64,000 nucleotides of DNA from Utricularia gibba (lineage: Eukaryota > Streptophyta > Magnoliopsida > Lamiales > Lentibulariaceae), in assembly GCA_002189035.1 (NCBI GenBank), contig NEEC01000019.1, forward strand, positions 1,860,001 to 1,924,000, in the 5' to 3' direction. Shown here piece after piece: positions 37,601 to 51,029 of this stretch. Both the position numbers and the translations under genes were made by a program. The notes below the pieces were generated by a model. That model made no database searches, was not told the DNA's origin, and was given only the letters and a program-made list of their open reading frames with translations. Positions within the stretch are counted from its first letter, which is position 1. Each line of letters starts with the position of its first letter.

Positions 37601-38090
37601 TGCCATCGACTATACTGTTTGTGATGAAAGTGATGTCTTTGTCACAAACAACAATGGGAATATGGCGAAAATCTTAGCAGGGCGAAGGTAATCAATGACA
37701 GTATTAGCTACAACCTGGTTTCACTTCTTGTTTCATGTCATTCTTTTCTTCATATGAAGGAGGTACATGGGACACAAGAGGACCATCAGGCCAAACGCAA
37801 AAAGGCTCAGCACCTTGTTCATGGAACGTGACAAAATGGAATGGAGCGAGTTCTCAAGAAAAGTGAAGGCTTGCCAGAGAGGCTTCCTGGGAGAGCCTGA
37901 TGAGATGAGACCTGGCAGAGGAGAGTTCCATGAATTTCCATCCGCATGCATCTGCAAGAGGCACAGCGCTGCTAATGCGTCTGTGCAAGAGCCATCAGGG
38001 AAGAGAAGCAGAAGCAGCAGGACTCCAAATGAGACCGCAGCATCCACTGCAGATGAGAGCAAGGAGCATGATTACCTGTTTTCTGATTAG
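34632..38090 (+). CDS. GDP-fucose protein O-fucosyltransferase family protein
   Basis: Nine exons (34632-34880, 35254-35341, 35523-35599, 35777-35865, 36211-36400, 36586-36767, 37173-37274, 37359-37687, 37760-38090) give about 545 residues. The N-terminus is type II: a basic cytosolic part, then a single membrane anchor (WTVFCGVLLFTFGFISLFTG), placing the enzyme in the Golgi. The catalytic region shows ATSGGLNQQRTGITDAVVVA, ILNATLVIPELDHNSYW, YIAVHLRFEPDMLAFSGCYF, YVASGEIYGGEETLRPLREL and FVTNNNGNMAKILAGRRRYM. Plant members act on cell-wall or signalling glycans; the acceptor here is unknown. Exon 37173-37274 is one base short: the conserved GGGDKER motif needs one more G at 37216-37219. Confidence 0.9.
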
Positions 38091-39235
38091 ATGAGGATGA
38101 GCAGAACAGCCCCCCTGGTGAAGGCAAGGGAGCATACATACACTGTTAACATGTAGGTGTATCTCATGTACTGTATGTATCGAGAGATGAGAGATTCTTC
38201 TTCAGTATCGACTGTGCTGCTGTATAACCATTTTGCGCTATGTTCATTCTTTGGCTTACTCCTTGGATAAAGTTGTAACCGGTTCGAACCAGAATCGGGG
38301 TTTTAGTTCAAGATTTTGAATTTTCATATGATTCTGAAACAGAAACTGTATGATTTCAAATTGAGTCGTTATTTTGGAAATTAAGAAATTGTTATTTCAA
38401 TTTATTTGAAATTCGTTGTTAATAAAAAACGTTGATATTTGAAAAATGATATAATATTAAATGTTTATATTAAAATGATATATTTTGAAATGTTTATATT
38501 AAATTTGAATAAATACTGAAATGTTTGTAGTATAAATCTATTTTTGAAAACGTTTGTATCTAATCAAAAGTAACTTTTTAAATGTTCACATTGAAACGTG
38601 TTTTTCTTCATTTGTTAATATCTTTAACTTTAAAATATATGATATTATTTCTACATTTCCAAATTTTTTTAAATTTTTTTTAGGTAAAAAAAACTAAAAT
38701 ACGAAATTTTTCTGAATTTCGAATAATTCCACGACAATTCACATGTCGTGACACGTGGACACATTCTGCTAACTTGAGCTGGACTGAGCTTTTAGTAATT
38801 GTTTGGCCCAATATCGTAGAGCAATTACTCAAAGCCCAAACGATTTTTACTTGCGTTACTTCTTAAATAGTTTTTTTTTTGTTTAATTTTCAGATATAAG
38901 TTTTCTAAATGGTTAATAAAATTATTAAAAATGAAATTTAATTATCAGATCAATCAAGAAAACGTTGGGGTTGTGAGACGTGTTTTGGGGCGGGGGTAGT
39001 AGAGAATGAAAATGATCTTGGTAAAAGTGTGTGCTGATTAGTATAAACAACGGGCATGAGCGGCGCAAGGTTTAGAAAGGAGATCTCGTTCATGGTTGTA
39101 CGGACCTAGATTTCTTGGTCTGATCGGATGCTCGTCGGTGCTCTTCAGGGATCCGATCCGGCGTGATTTTTCCGGAATTAGATACTATACGGTTTCTTTT
39201 AACCGGATATCATAGATTGGTGAATCTGTGCTCCG
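38091..39235. other. Intergenic between O-fucosyltransferase and TWD40-1
   Basis: 3' UTR, then AT-rich sequence to about 38950, then the likely TWD40-1 promoter and leader. A GGTTCGAACC palindrome at about 38280 lacks any tRNA context. Confidence 0.45.
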
Positions 39236-42200
39236 ATGGAGTGGACAACGGTGCAGCATTTGGATCTGCGGCGAGCTGGTCGGAGCTCTAAACCCTTGCA
39301 GCCTCATGCCGCTGCTTTCCACCCGACTCAGTGTCTTGTTTCCGCTGCCGTTGGCACGCACATCATCGGTATTCCTCAACTCCTGTTCCTTCTTAGATTA
39401 TTGAGGACCTGGAGAAGCCGATATTAGCCATATGTTTGTGTTTGCACAGAGTTCGATGCGTACACAGGAAGCAAGATTGCAGCTCTTGACATAGGATCGC
39501 CAGTTGTTAGGATGGCCTATAGTCCTACGGCTAGTCGTTGTGTGATTGCTATACTTGAGGTCAGTCATTAGCCCTTTTGGTTATAGTTTTTCCATCAGTT
39601 CTTTGGATCGTTATTATAAGAGGAGAAAAAGAAAATGGTCGCATGTAAGCTGCTGCTTTTTGAGGTTAATGGAGTAAATGCGTGGCTTTTTGGTTCATGA
39701 TTAGAATGCGATGCAATGGGGAAACTTTATAATATCGTTAATGCATCATGCTTTGTTCTATATTAATTGTTTATTTGATTTGCATTTGCTTAGTATGTTT
39801 TTTTTTTTTTTTTTTTTTTTGTGTGGGGTTGTTTGCTTTCTGTATCAAAGCCAGGTTAATAACTCTCTCCTTTCATCGAACAATTATTTGTGTTTCATTT
39901 GCAGGATTGTACTATCAGGTCCTGTGACTTTGATAGTGAGCAAACATGTGTTCTACATTCACCCGAAAAGAGGACTGAACAAATATCTATTGAAACTGAA
40001 GTTCACCTTGCCTTGACTCCTCTTCAGCCTGTTGTTTTTTTTGGTCTGCATAAGAAGATGAGTGTTACAGGTAGAACACATTACGTAACAATGATTTTTG
40101 ACATGTCCATTGCCCACTTGTCATACCTATCACTTTCTATAACCTTAATATGGGTTATTAGGTAATTCCTGTAAATGATTCAAATGTAGTGTGATGCCAT
40201 GGTATGGTTTTTAACTTTATATTCTTCAAAAGATCATGTATTCTCGCAAATAAGCCTATCCTTAATAACTTAAAGCCCATGCCCCTCTTTATGCTGGTAT
40301 TGTGCCTCATCTTAAAAAGAATATGATGGTCTTGAAATTGCTTCTTCTCTCTCTAATTTCGTTAATTTCTCTCCTTACTACTTTGGTTAAGTGGTGGCAA
40401 CGGTGGAGGGTGGAAGGGCACCTACCAAAATAAAGACCGACCTAAAGAAACCTATAGTCAATCTTGCTTGCCATCCTCGCCTCCCAGTTTTGGTAAGGAG
40501 AGAATTGTACTTTCTGTATGTAGATATACACCAGATACCCGGGAAGCTGAAGTTTCTAATGTTTCATTTTTTTAACAGTATGTAGCCTATCAAGATGGCT
40601 TGATTCGGGCTTACAACATACAGACATATGCAGTTCATTACACATTGCAGAGTAGGCATTAAACAGCTCTTATATTAAAAATACCCCACTTCTACTATCT
40701 ACTCCTTTGTCACCAGACTATCATTTTGTTGGTGCTTTTTTAGTTGATAGCACCATCAAGCTACTGGGAGCTGGGGCTTTTGCATTTCATCCTACACTAG
40801 AATGGATTTTTGTTGGTGATAGGACAGGCAGGCTTCTGGCATGGGACTTATCCACTGAAAGGCCTATGATGATTGGAATGTAAGTTCATTTCTTTTGTTA
40901 ACTTTGGGTTGTCCAGACGTGTCTGCATATATTATTGCTACATTTTGACCATTTATGTCCCTGATGTTTTTTAAAAAAATCTGCATTTGGGTCTGCATTG
41001 TTTAGTTTGAATGAAGTATTATTGCTACATTTATCCGTTTATGTCCCAGGTATTTGTTTCATGGATCTTTCTAAAAAAAAAATCTGCATTTGAATATACA
41101 CTGTTTAGTTTGACTAGAGGTTTGCGTTTAATCCAAGTTTAGTACACAAGTGGGTTCACAAGCGATCACATCCATTGCTTGGCTTCCTATGCTGCGGTTA
41201 GTGGTCACTCTGGCAAAAGATGGAAGTGTTCATGTCTGGAAAACGAGACCGGTCACAAACCCTAACAGACCTCCAACACAGGCCAATTTTTTTGAGGCTG
41301 CTGGTTAGTTGAGCGTATTCTCCTGCCCTCATTATGCTTCTTCCATCGATTGTTTGGTGATTTATCTCCTGTTACCACCCTTTTAGCTGAATGTTTAATG
41401 GGTTTTCTGGAAGACTTTTAAGCAAGCGTTACTGACTTCCTTTTTAAGTAAGGGATTGCTATTTTGTACGAAAAAGTGGTAATAAGTGGACATTTTTGGT
41501 GGACGAACTGACCTATCCTTTATAGCTATTGATAGAATGATTTATTTCCCTGACGTAATGATTTGCATATATTTTTAATTTTTTTTTGTGTCTTTTTGAA
41601 CGTCTTTTCTTCACTGTGTACAAAAATGTTTGGCTTCTTACTTGTCTCTGGAATTCACGGATGTGGTCGAAACATTCTACCGAAAGCAGTGTAAACTTAT
41701 TAAATCTGTCAATGTATTTTGTAGATAACTTGCTGAGCCAACCTTACATTGAGTGTTCCAAAACACATGTACTGTACTGAGATCCGTGATTCTCTTTGTT
41801 TTCATTTTTGTGTTTCACCACTTACTCATTGACTTATTTAATCCACCAAGAGGATTACTTTTTTTGTTGTTATTCTGAGTATCTTTTGAGATAGATAGAG
41901 AAGATCATGTGGTTTCACAGTTAGAAGCTTCTAGTCATGATAACCCATTAATTGAAATACAAAGTGATCCATGTGTTTCGTTGCTCAACGACTGTTTGGA
42001 TCATGAGTTCCTTAGCTTTTTTTGCATACATGTTTATTTTTAATCAAATTGATTCCTCTTGTCTCACACTGCTTTTGCTTCTTTAGCAATTGAATCCATC
42101 GATATCCCCGGCATTTTGTCCCAGCAAGGGGGAGAAGCTGTTTATCCACTTCCACGGATAAGAGCTCTTGAAGTTCATTCAAAGCTTAATCTAGCCACGC

Positions 42201-45200
42201 TAATCTTCTCCGTAAGAATGGTTCTTCTGATGCATCATGGCATATTTAAATGTATAAGTAGTGCTGAATGAGATATTTACCTATATTTAGAGCACAAGTA
42301 GCGGAGATAACAATAAGAACAGAAATGTGTTTTCAAGAGAAGTACGGAAACAACTCTTCTCTGTTTTGCAAAGTGCAAGGGGATCGTCAGGTGATTGGCT
42401 GTGTAACTTATGCGTGTAACTCTCTGATATGATGAATTTATTTATGGCTTTTCATGCTGCTTTGTGATTATTTTGAGGCTTTTTTTAGTTTTTTTCTTTT
42501 TGGCTGATTTGAAGCACACTGGTCATTCTGATGTGATTTTGTGTGAAGAATTGGGTTTATTCAGTGGAAAATTCCCCTTGTCATTCCACGTCACATTTTC
42601 ATGTTTTAAATTTTCGGGCTAACAGAAAATTTTTTGAACCAGCTTCCTTACTGAAGGAAAAACTTGCATCCCTTGGTTCATCTGGTGTATTAGCTGATCA
42701 TCAACTCCAAGCCCAGCTGCAGGAACATCAGGTCAAGGGTGAGTGAGTTTCAAAGTTTTAGGAGATAAGAAGTAAACTGGTGGAGTTAAACCTGGTTTTC
42801 AATTTGAGGGAATTTTTATAATAGGTGCTGAAGCTTTTGTTTTGTTGAATTTTCCAGTCAAAGTCAGCTTACAATATCAGACATAGCAAGAAAGGCTTTT
42901 CTATACAGTGTATGGAACTCTTCCCTTTCCATTCGTAGCTATCAATATAGTGGATTACGTTTTTCTATTTATATGCTACTATTTTTTTCCTGTAGTTTTC
43001 TTGCAGATGTAGTCTAGTTAGTGGACATGATTTTCAGGGTAATGGTTTTTTTTCTGATTAGGACCAATATTTTGTTAGCATTCAAGATACTATGGAAGCT
43101 TTGTTCGCAAATTTCATATTTGCATCATAAAGATTTAAAATTAATGATAAATTAATCTGTGTATATTTTTCAAGAGATGATATCATACGCAGATTTGATG
43201 ATTCAAGTTTGATAAATTAACTGTGTCGATTTCTTAAAAAACTTGAATTCCCTTTTTCTGCTGCCTAGCATTTGAATTTCGGAAAGATACGTGTTTCTGA
43301 ACCCTTGGGTAGCTCCTTCGTTACTCCAGCATAACTGCAATCAAAATGCTGCTAGCATGCTGCAGGTTTAAATGTGAATAATAGATCCTCTTTTTTATTG
43401 TCTATGGGTATCTTTTTTATAGATGGAACAGGTCTAGCATTGTTGTATTTGCTTTATCTAGAAACTGCAACATGAGGTGTAATGTGATCGGGTTTTGTGG
43501 ATCTGTCAGTTTGTCAAATTTTGATGGATTTTTCAAAGAAGTCTTCTTGTGTTGTTAAATGCATGTTTACAAATACTTGGTGATATGATCAACATACGTG
43601 TGGATAAATGCAGTGATGTGATTTATTTTTGGCTTTCACAGTATTTCATGGAAGGTCATGCTAAGAGTGATCCTATATCGAGATTACCTCTAATCACTAT
43701 TTTGGATACTAGAGATTATCTAAGGAACCTTCCTGTTTGCCAGGTACCCATAAAATGTCCACTGATTACCAAAATCTCACGCATCTAGTATGATATTTAA
43801 AGGGGTTCTGACTACGTTAATGTTGCAGCCATTTCATCTAGAGTTGAATTTCTTCAGTAAGGAAAACCGCGTTCTACATTATCCTGTCAGGGTCTTCTTT
43901 ATTGAGGGAGTGAACCTCATGGCTCACAATCTTGCCTCTGGAGCTGAAAATGTTTATAGGAAACTGTACACATCGGTAATGTTTGTATTCTGTTTTTATC
44001 AATATTGTAACTTTAGTATTTGAGACTCATCTTTGGACAGATTCCCGGGAATATAGAGGTCCATCCAAGACACATTGTTTACAGTAAAAAGCAACACCTC
44101 TTTCTTGTAGTTTATGTAATTGGTGCCACGTATGAGGTAGTTTTGTATTGGGAAAACAACGATCCCCAAATTGCCAGCAGTAAATGTTTAACAATAAAAG
44201 GTATGCACTTTCATCATCAGTTAATATTCCAATGGTCGCTGAGGAACTATAACTTAATGATTTGTTTTCCAATTATACGAACTTTCAGGAACTGATGCAG
44301 CTTTTATTGGTCCTAAGGAGAATCAATTTGCCATTCTTGCCGATGACAAGTCCACTCTTTCTTTATATATGTTGCCCGGGGCAACTTCAGATGAATCCTC
44401 AGAAGTAAATGGAACATTTAGTGAAAACCAACTTGCAGAAACTGAAGCTACTCTTATTAAGGGCCCTGCACAATTTATGTTTGAAAGTGAAGTTGATCGC
44501 TTGTTTTCTACTCCTCTAGGTGCTTTTCAGGGACTGAGTCTATGCTCATATATGTGATTTTCTACTAACTGATCTAGATTTCTACTTGTGTAGAGTCAAC
44601 TGTGATGTTTGCTTCTCATGGGGACCAGATCAGTTTGAGTAAGCTTGTTATAGGCTACCATCATCCTAGTGCTGATGGGCATTACATCCCAACCAAAGCT
44701 GAAGGAAGAAAATTCATCAAATTGAAAGGAAAAGAGACTGTGCTTCAGGTGTGTACGCTTTATTGACATGACTGTGAATGGATCTTTTCTCCTCTATAGC
44801 TTCACTGGCTATCTCTAATTGGGCCTTGGCTGTTATATTACAAGCAAAAACAACATTAACACGCTATTGTGGCCACATTTCGATAAAGTACTGGTTTGTT
44901 CTATGCGGGCTTGTGGTTTGCCCCTGTCATCAAACCTATTTCACACTTAAATTGTATTGCTTATTGTATGATCAAGTTACAGTTAAATAATTGAGCATCC
45001 GAATGATTTCTGGTCACAGGATGAATTTTCTTTTGATGATTTGGCGTTTGATAGTTCTGGAAGCCCAGGACTAGTGAATTATGGAACTCAATTTGTTTAG
45101 GTTGACTGCATGGTCCTACGTAGGTACAATGGCAAGAAACACTCAGAGGCTTTGTTGCTGGCATATTGACCACAGAGCGTGTGATCATTTCCGACAGTGA

Positions 45201-48200
45201 TCTTGCGATACTGGCTAGTACTTCACAAAAGTTTGACAGGGGCTTTCCTCCAATATCCTTCGTCTACTTCGGATGTTTCTTTCTTTAGCACTTTCTCGCT
45301 TTCTTTTTCTCTCTCTTTTTTTTTTTATCATTCTGCGTTTTTCTTAATTCTTCTTCACTATAGATCCCTTTTGTGGGTTGGTCCTGCATTACTCTTTTCC
45401 ACTACTGCAGCCGTGAACATTCTCGGTTGGGATGGTAAAGTTAGGACTATCCTCTCCATCAGTATGCCTAATGCAGGTTGGTGAGGGCATTTGCATAGTG
45501 CATGCATTTCAAGTTTTTTCTCTTCATTGGATTGCGTTCTCACTCCCTATCTTCCTTATATTCTCATGGTTTGCGTAATTAACTTTTTGCAGTGCTTCTG
45601 GGTGCTCTGAACGATCGCCTGCTTCTTGTAAACACAACTGATATAAATATCAGGCAAAAGAAAAAGTTTGAGATCAAGCATTGCATGGTCGGGCTACTTG
45701 AACCGCTTCTCATTGGATATGCTACAATGCAGCTACAATTTGAGCAAAAGCTCGATCTTCCTGAAATCCTATACCAAATAACATCGAGGTATTTATTTAA
45801 CTGAATGCACTTTTTGATAGTGCTCCATGTTTGATAAGTGTCATCATTCCTGCCCTTGATTCATTTGTTCTTCATTCGATTACTATGTAACTTTTGTCCT
45901 GGTTTTGCGCTGTTTCTTTGGGCATTTAAAGGTTTGACTGTCTGCGAATCACTCCGAGATCACTTGACATTCTGGCAAGTGGTTCCCCAGTTTTTGGTGA
46001 TTTAGCTGTATCACTGTCACAATCAGGCCCCCAATTCACCCAGGTACTTTCCAGAAGCATGCAGTCAGTATAGTACTTGCCCAATTTTCGCAGCTAATTA
46101 ACCCTTACTTCAAAATTAGGTGTTAAGAGGACTTTATGCCATCAAGGCATTGCGATTTTCAACTGCCTTATCTGCACTTAAAGATGAACTTTTGAGATCT
46201 AGAGATTATCCTCGTTGTCCTCCAACATCACATTTGTTCCATAGGTTCCGCCAACTGGGATATGCGTGCATCAGGTATTTGATTTACTTACTGTAATTTG
46301 TGGATTTTGCTGAAAAAATTTTCGGATTGCAGTAAGTGGTGTCCGACTTTTAGATATTTTATCGTGTTTCTAATTTGGTTTTCTTATGACTTGTAATATC
46401 TTGCAACAAAATTTGTCTTTCTGATTTATATTGTCTACTGAATGTCCTCCTTGATGCCCTGTCATTGTTTGCATTCATGATACTTGCTGTTGGTAGATAT
46501 GGCCAGTATGACATCGCAAAGGAGACTTTTGAGGTTATAGCGGACTATGAGAGCATGCTTGATCTATTTATATGTCACCTTAATCCAAGTGCAATGCGAC
46601 GACTTGCACAGAAGTTAGAAGAAGAGGGTGCTGATTCGGAGCTTAGGAGATACTGTGAACGGATTCTAAGGGTTCGCTCTACTGGCTGGACTCAAGGAAT
46701 TTTTGCAAACTTTGCTGCCGAAAGTATGGTTCCTAAAGGGCCTGAATGGGTGGTGGAAACTGGGAGATTAAAACGCCTACGAACTTGAAAAATATACCTC
46801 AGTGGGAGCTGGCAGCTGAAGTGACACCCTATATGAAAACTGATGATGGTACCATTCCTTCAATTGTCACAGACCATATCGGTGTTTATCTGGGCTTGAT
46901 TAAGGGAAGGGGTAATGTTGTTGATGTGAGGGAAGACAGTCTTGTTGTAAAAACATTCAAAGTTGATGGAGCTATCCAGTCAAATGGGCAGCAAACATCT
47001 AATGCTACACCCATTCCTAATAAGCCCCTGGATAATACCACTACTGCTGACCCAAAGGATGGTTCTCTCATGGGTCTGGAGTCCCTCTCTAAACAGTTCG
47101 CTAGTTCGAATTCCATGGATGCGCAGGCTAAGGCTGAAGAAGAATTCAAGAAATCTTTGTATAGTTCAGCTGATGGCAGCAGCAGTGATGAGGAGGACAC
47201 TTCAAAGACCAAGAAGTTACTCATTAGGATTCGAGACAAAGCAGCTTCATCTTCTACTGTTGATGTCGACAAAATTAAAGAAGCAACAAAACAATTAGGA
47301 GCGCCAATTGGTAGAACCAAGTCAATTACTGGCTCATCACCAGATCTCAGTCTTCTCTTGCCGCAACCTGCTCCTGCTGCAACTGGAGCTCAATTTCCTA
47401 GACCTTCTGATCTTTTCTCAACAAATGCAATGGCTCAGCCACCTAGACCAATGATTAATTCCATGGGCCCTGGGGCTGGTGTTGCCTCTGGCCCAATCCC
47501 AGAGGACTTCTTCCAGAATACAATATCATCTCTCCAGGTTGCAGCATCACTCCCTCCTCCTGGAATAATTATCTCAAAATTGGACCAAGGCTCTCTCAAT
47601 ATTGAAAACAAGTTGCCGCCTCCAACTGACCAAAGAAGTGCACAGATTATTCCAGGCAGCCAGTCCAGCATTTCCGCTGTGGAGATACCTTACAGAGGGA
47701 TACCTCAAACTGTGCTTCCTGATCAGAGCATTCCTTCACAGGGTCTTCCTCAGCCTGGCGCCGCTACAGTGCAAATTTCACAGATACCAGTATCGAATCA
47801 GCCCTTGGATCTTAGTTCCTTGGAAGCTCCTAGGACAGATATGCCTTCCAAACCAACTGCTAGTTCAATTTCTTCTCCAAAAGCAGTCCGCCCTGGGCAG
47901 GTAATTACTTCTCAACGTGTCAATACAGTGTGTAATTGGTTGGTTATTATGTCATATTGTCTTTGGAATTCTGTAGAAAGTGTAGTTCACATTTTACAAT
48001 TAGAAACAGTAGGGAAAAAAATGTATTTTTTGTGAGCCCACATGTTCTGTACTAGATTGCTGAGTGCACAGAATGGGTTAGCGGCATGTCTTTTCACTGA
48101 TTTTAGATGGATGCTCTTGATAAAGTAATCCTCTAAAAGGTCATTGTCATCTCTATTTTCATGTCTAGCCGCCTGCGTATTCTCCCATGTCTTTGGATGG

Positions 48201-49347
48201 AATGAATTGTACTTTTTTTTTACAATGCATGGTGGATTTTGTGCTGTGTTATCAATATTTTGGAGCTTGAAGAAGCATATTTACTCCCTAATATTGTTGT
48301 AGGTCTTTTTTCAAAAAAGAATTAATGCATTCTTCGCCTCCTAAAGGAAACTGAAATGTGTTTCTTTTTTTTTTATTCTAGGTGCCCCGTGGTGCAGCTG
48401 CAGCAGTATGTTTCAAAACTGGGCTTTTACACCTAGAGCAGAATCAGCTTCCAGATGCTTTATCCTGTTTCGATGAAGCTTTTCTAGCCTTGGCCAAGGA
48501 TCAGTCTCGAGGAGCTGATGTTAAGGCCCAAGCAACAATTTGTGCCCAATACAAAATTGCTGTTACTCTTCTACAGGTATTAATATATTAGCTCTTCTTC
48601 AGGCATTTTATTTTATTTTTTAAAAATTAGCAACACCTTCTGCATATAACTATAGGTGATTTGTCTCAGTATAAAAATACATTTTCTCGCTGAAATTTTG
48701 TTGTCTTTCAATATTTCCGGGCTGCAATAAAAGAAAACTAGTTTTTTATAGTCTACCTTGTCTATTTTTTGGTTCAGTTGCTAAATGTATTTGGGTTTCT
48801 TTGACTGAAGGAAGTAGCTCGACTTCAAAAAGTTCAAGGCCCCAGTGCAATCAGTGCCAAGGATGAGATGGCTAGATTATCTCGCCACTTGGGGTCACTG
48901 CCCCTACTTGCCAAGCATCGGATAAACTGTGTTCGAACTGCAATTAAAAGAAACATGGATGTGCAGAATTATGGCTACGCCAAACAGATGCTTGAACTAC
49001 TCCTGTCAAAAGCACCTCCTGGGAAGCAAGATGAACTGAGGAGCCTGATCGATATGTGCATCCAGAGAGGTTTGTCAAACAAATCAATTGACCCGCAGGA
49101 AGATCCATCCCAGTTCTGTGCTGTTACCCTCAGCCGTTTATCCACCATCGGTTACGACATATGCGATCTCTGTGGTGCCAAATTCTCCGCCCTTTCAGCA
49201 CCAGGTTGCATCATATGTGGAATGGGAAGCATTAAAAGATCTGATGTCATTGCCTCGCCGATCACCCTTCTCCTTTCGGATGAGGTTCACAGCAAGGACA
49301 TGACATGCTCGGTTAGTGTTCTTCACCTGTACGATTGGAAGTGGTGA
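39236..49347 (+). CDS. TWD40-1: TPLATE complex WD40 subunit TWD40-1
   Basis: About 25 exons and about 1,610 residues, matching the size of TWD40-1. The start MEWTTVQHLDLRRAGRS leads into N-terminal WD40 repeats (VVRMAYSPTASRCVIAILED, HPTLEWIFVGDRTGRLLAWD, ISWLP region). The alpha-solenoid part includes RSLLWVGPALLFSTT, DYESMLDLFICHLNPSAMRR and RVRSTGWTQGIFANFAAESM. A long Pro/Ser/Gln-rich linker follows, and the C-terminus has CDLCGAKFSALSAPGCIICG. The TPLATE complex drives clathrin-mediated endocytosis at the plasma membrane. One intron is U12-type AT-AC (45253-45358). Three one-base gaps in G/C runs disturb the frame: 42737-42739 (exon end), 46748-46750 and 49265-49267. With the last restored, the protein ends PSPFG at 49283, the family ending; as written it runs on to 49347. 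Confidence 0.9.
40930..41113 (+). repeat. Tandem duplication inside a TWD40-1 intron
   Basis: 40930-41010 and 41017-41113 are diverged direct copies. Both begin TATTATTGCTACATTT, continue through TTTATGTCCC and AAAAAATCTGCATTTG, and end GTTTAGTTTGA. It lies wholly within an intron. Confidence 0.7.
45253..45358 (+). other. U12-type AT-AC intron in TWD40-1
   Basis: The upstream exon ends GGC TTT CCT CCA at 45252. The intron opens ATATCCTTC, the minor-spliceosome donor consensus, and closes TTCAC at 45358. TTTCTTAAT at about 45340-45348, 10 or so bases before the end, fits the U12 branch-site consensus TTCCTTRAY. Joining gives PPYRSLLWVGPALLFS in frame, the conserved family sequence. The best GT-AG choice (GTCTAC to CTATAG) shifts the frame. 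Confidence 0.85.
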
Positions 49348-51029
49348 CCTCATTCTTAGATTCCATAAACTATGTGATTTTGTAAACTATAAAGTTTCCG
49401 AAGAGTGATGATGGCCTGAGATTCTGCTGCTGCTGCTGCATTCTTTTATACTATGTGATTTTTTGCTGTTCCGAGTAGCACCTGCGACTGTGGGAAACAA
49501 GAAGGCACATGGATCTCAAACGCCTTCCTTTCCAGCATGAACCTGATTCCTGACTGCAGTGATATTCTCCTTGACATCTGTGTTCATATATCAGGAACTT
49601 GATATCTATAGTTCAGCACACAGGGGACTCCAGAAACTGCATCTTCGAACATCAGACCACCTGCTATCTTGCAACAATTTCACCATTACTCGAAAACCCG
49701 AATTCAGGCGCAGCTCCACTAATTCAGGAAGTGAACAGTGCGCACTCTTGTTCCAACCCAAGGACTTGTTCAACTAGAAGCTCGAGTGTGCCTCCTTTGT
49801 CACGAAGAATAAAATACCTGGCAAAGTCAGCTTCCCAACAGGCATTATAAAACAGTGGCTCCTTCGGTGGCACGCGTGCAACTATACATCATTTTATTTT
49901 AGTATGCCATTTTAATGAAAAGTAATATACGTAAAACATATAGAAGTTTGAAGCATCATTTCCGGCCTTTTCTTTTTCTTTTTTTTTTATTTAAGAGTAG
50001 AAGACTGACGTGTGCAATTGATAATTTAGGGGGAAATGTGACATGCCCATAGCCAACCACATACCCGTATCTGTTTTCAAGCGGCGTTGTGTCTTTCACC
50101 TGCCAAACTAAAGCGAAGCCCTTTTCCAGCAGAATTTCAGACCAAGACCTGCAGTTTCCCTCATCCTATTCCCGCCGCCCCATTCCGCCGCCGTTCGCTT
50201 CACCGTCGCCGCCGTGCTCCGTCACTTTCACTTGTTCGCCGCCATCAAGTTTGTAATTTTCCCTCCACTTGGGGCCGTTTTGCGTGATTTTTCTCTGCTC
50301 TGCCGTCGGAGCATAGGCCTGGGCTGATTCGTATGTGCCCAAGCATTTTTTGGTTGGAACTTAGGTGAAGGTGGTTTCCTGATTCAATCTACTGATCTTT
50401 GTTGTTTTCAGCATGGATTACTAGTGACCTCGATTGCTGGCGTGGAGTGGCGCTTCCACTTGCGATTTCCTTTTCGGTGGTTTCCGGTTGGTCGTAACTT
50501 TTAATCTGGATTCCTATTTCGCTGTTTGGTCGGTGTGTGTCATCAATAAGGCCTTCTTTGTGCGCTGTTGACTTTGGGTTAGAATCGTTGCTCTAGAACT
50601 GAGAAGATTCATTCATTAATTCCCGATGCTTTCTTATAGTCGCTCTGTTTTGTGGGTTAATCGTTTCTGTGGCTTCTTTTTGTTTCGAAATGATAGATTT
50701 GCCAACGAATCTTCACTCATGCTCTTATTCTTCTTCTCTTTCTGGTGGAGTTAACCAATTTTTATTTTGAAGTATTTTATGCTCCTTAACTCCTCTCAAT
50801 ATTCCAGAATTAAGCCATTTTTCCTAGTAACCTGTGATACGTGATTTGGATATTCTGCATCAAAAAAATATTCTTTCAAATGTTTCCGGTAGTTGGTGTG
50901 ATTGGTGTTTTTTCATGAAAAATTCAGATTGGCTTTTAAATTACCCAGTAATGAATTTCTTCATGTTGTGAAAATCTTCATCATCTTAGATTTATTCTTC
51001 TGATTGCTTATGCTGCAGGAATTCTCGTG
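49348..51029. other. TWD40-1 3' end and spliced leader of the WDR48-like gene
   Basis: The first 550 bases are likely 3' UTR. From about 50080 there is CT-rich leader-like DNA, and a 5' UTR intron probably ends at the CTGCAG just before the next ATG. No protein-coding exon seen. Confidence 0.5.

Noticed and set aside
38278-38300. GGTTCGAACC, resembling a tRNA T-loop or B-box
   Set aside because: No acceptor stem, D-arm or anticodon arm could be placed around it.
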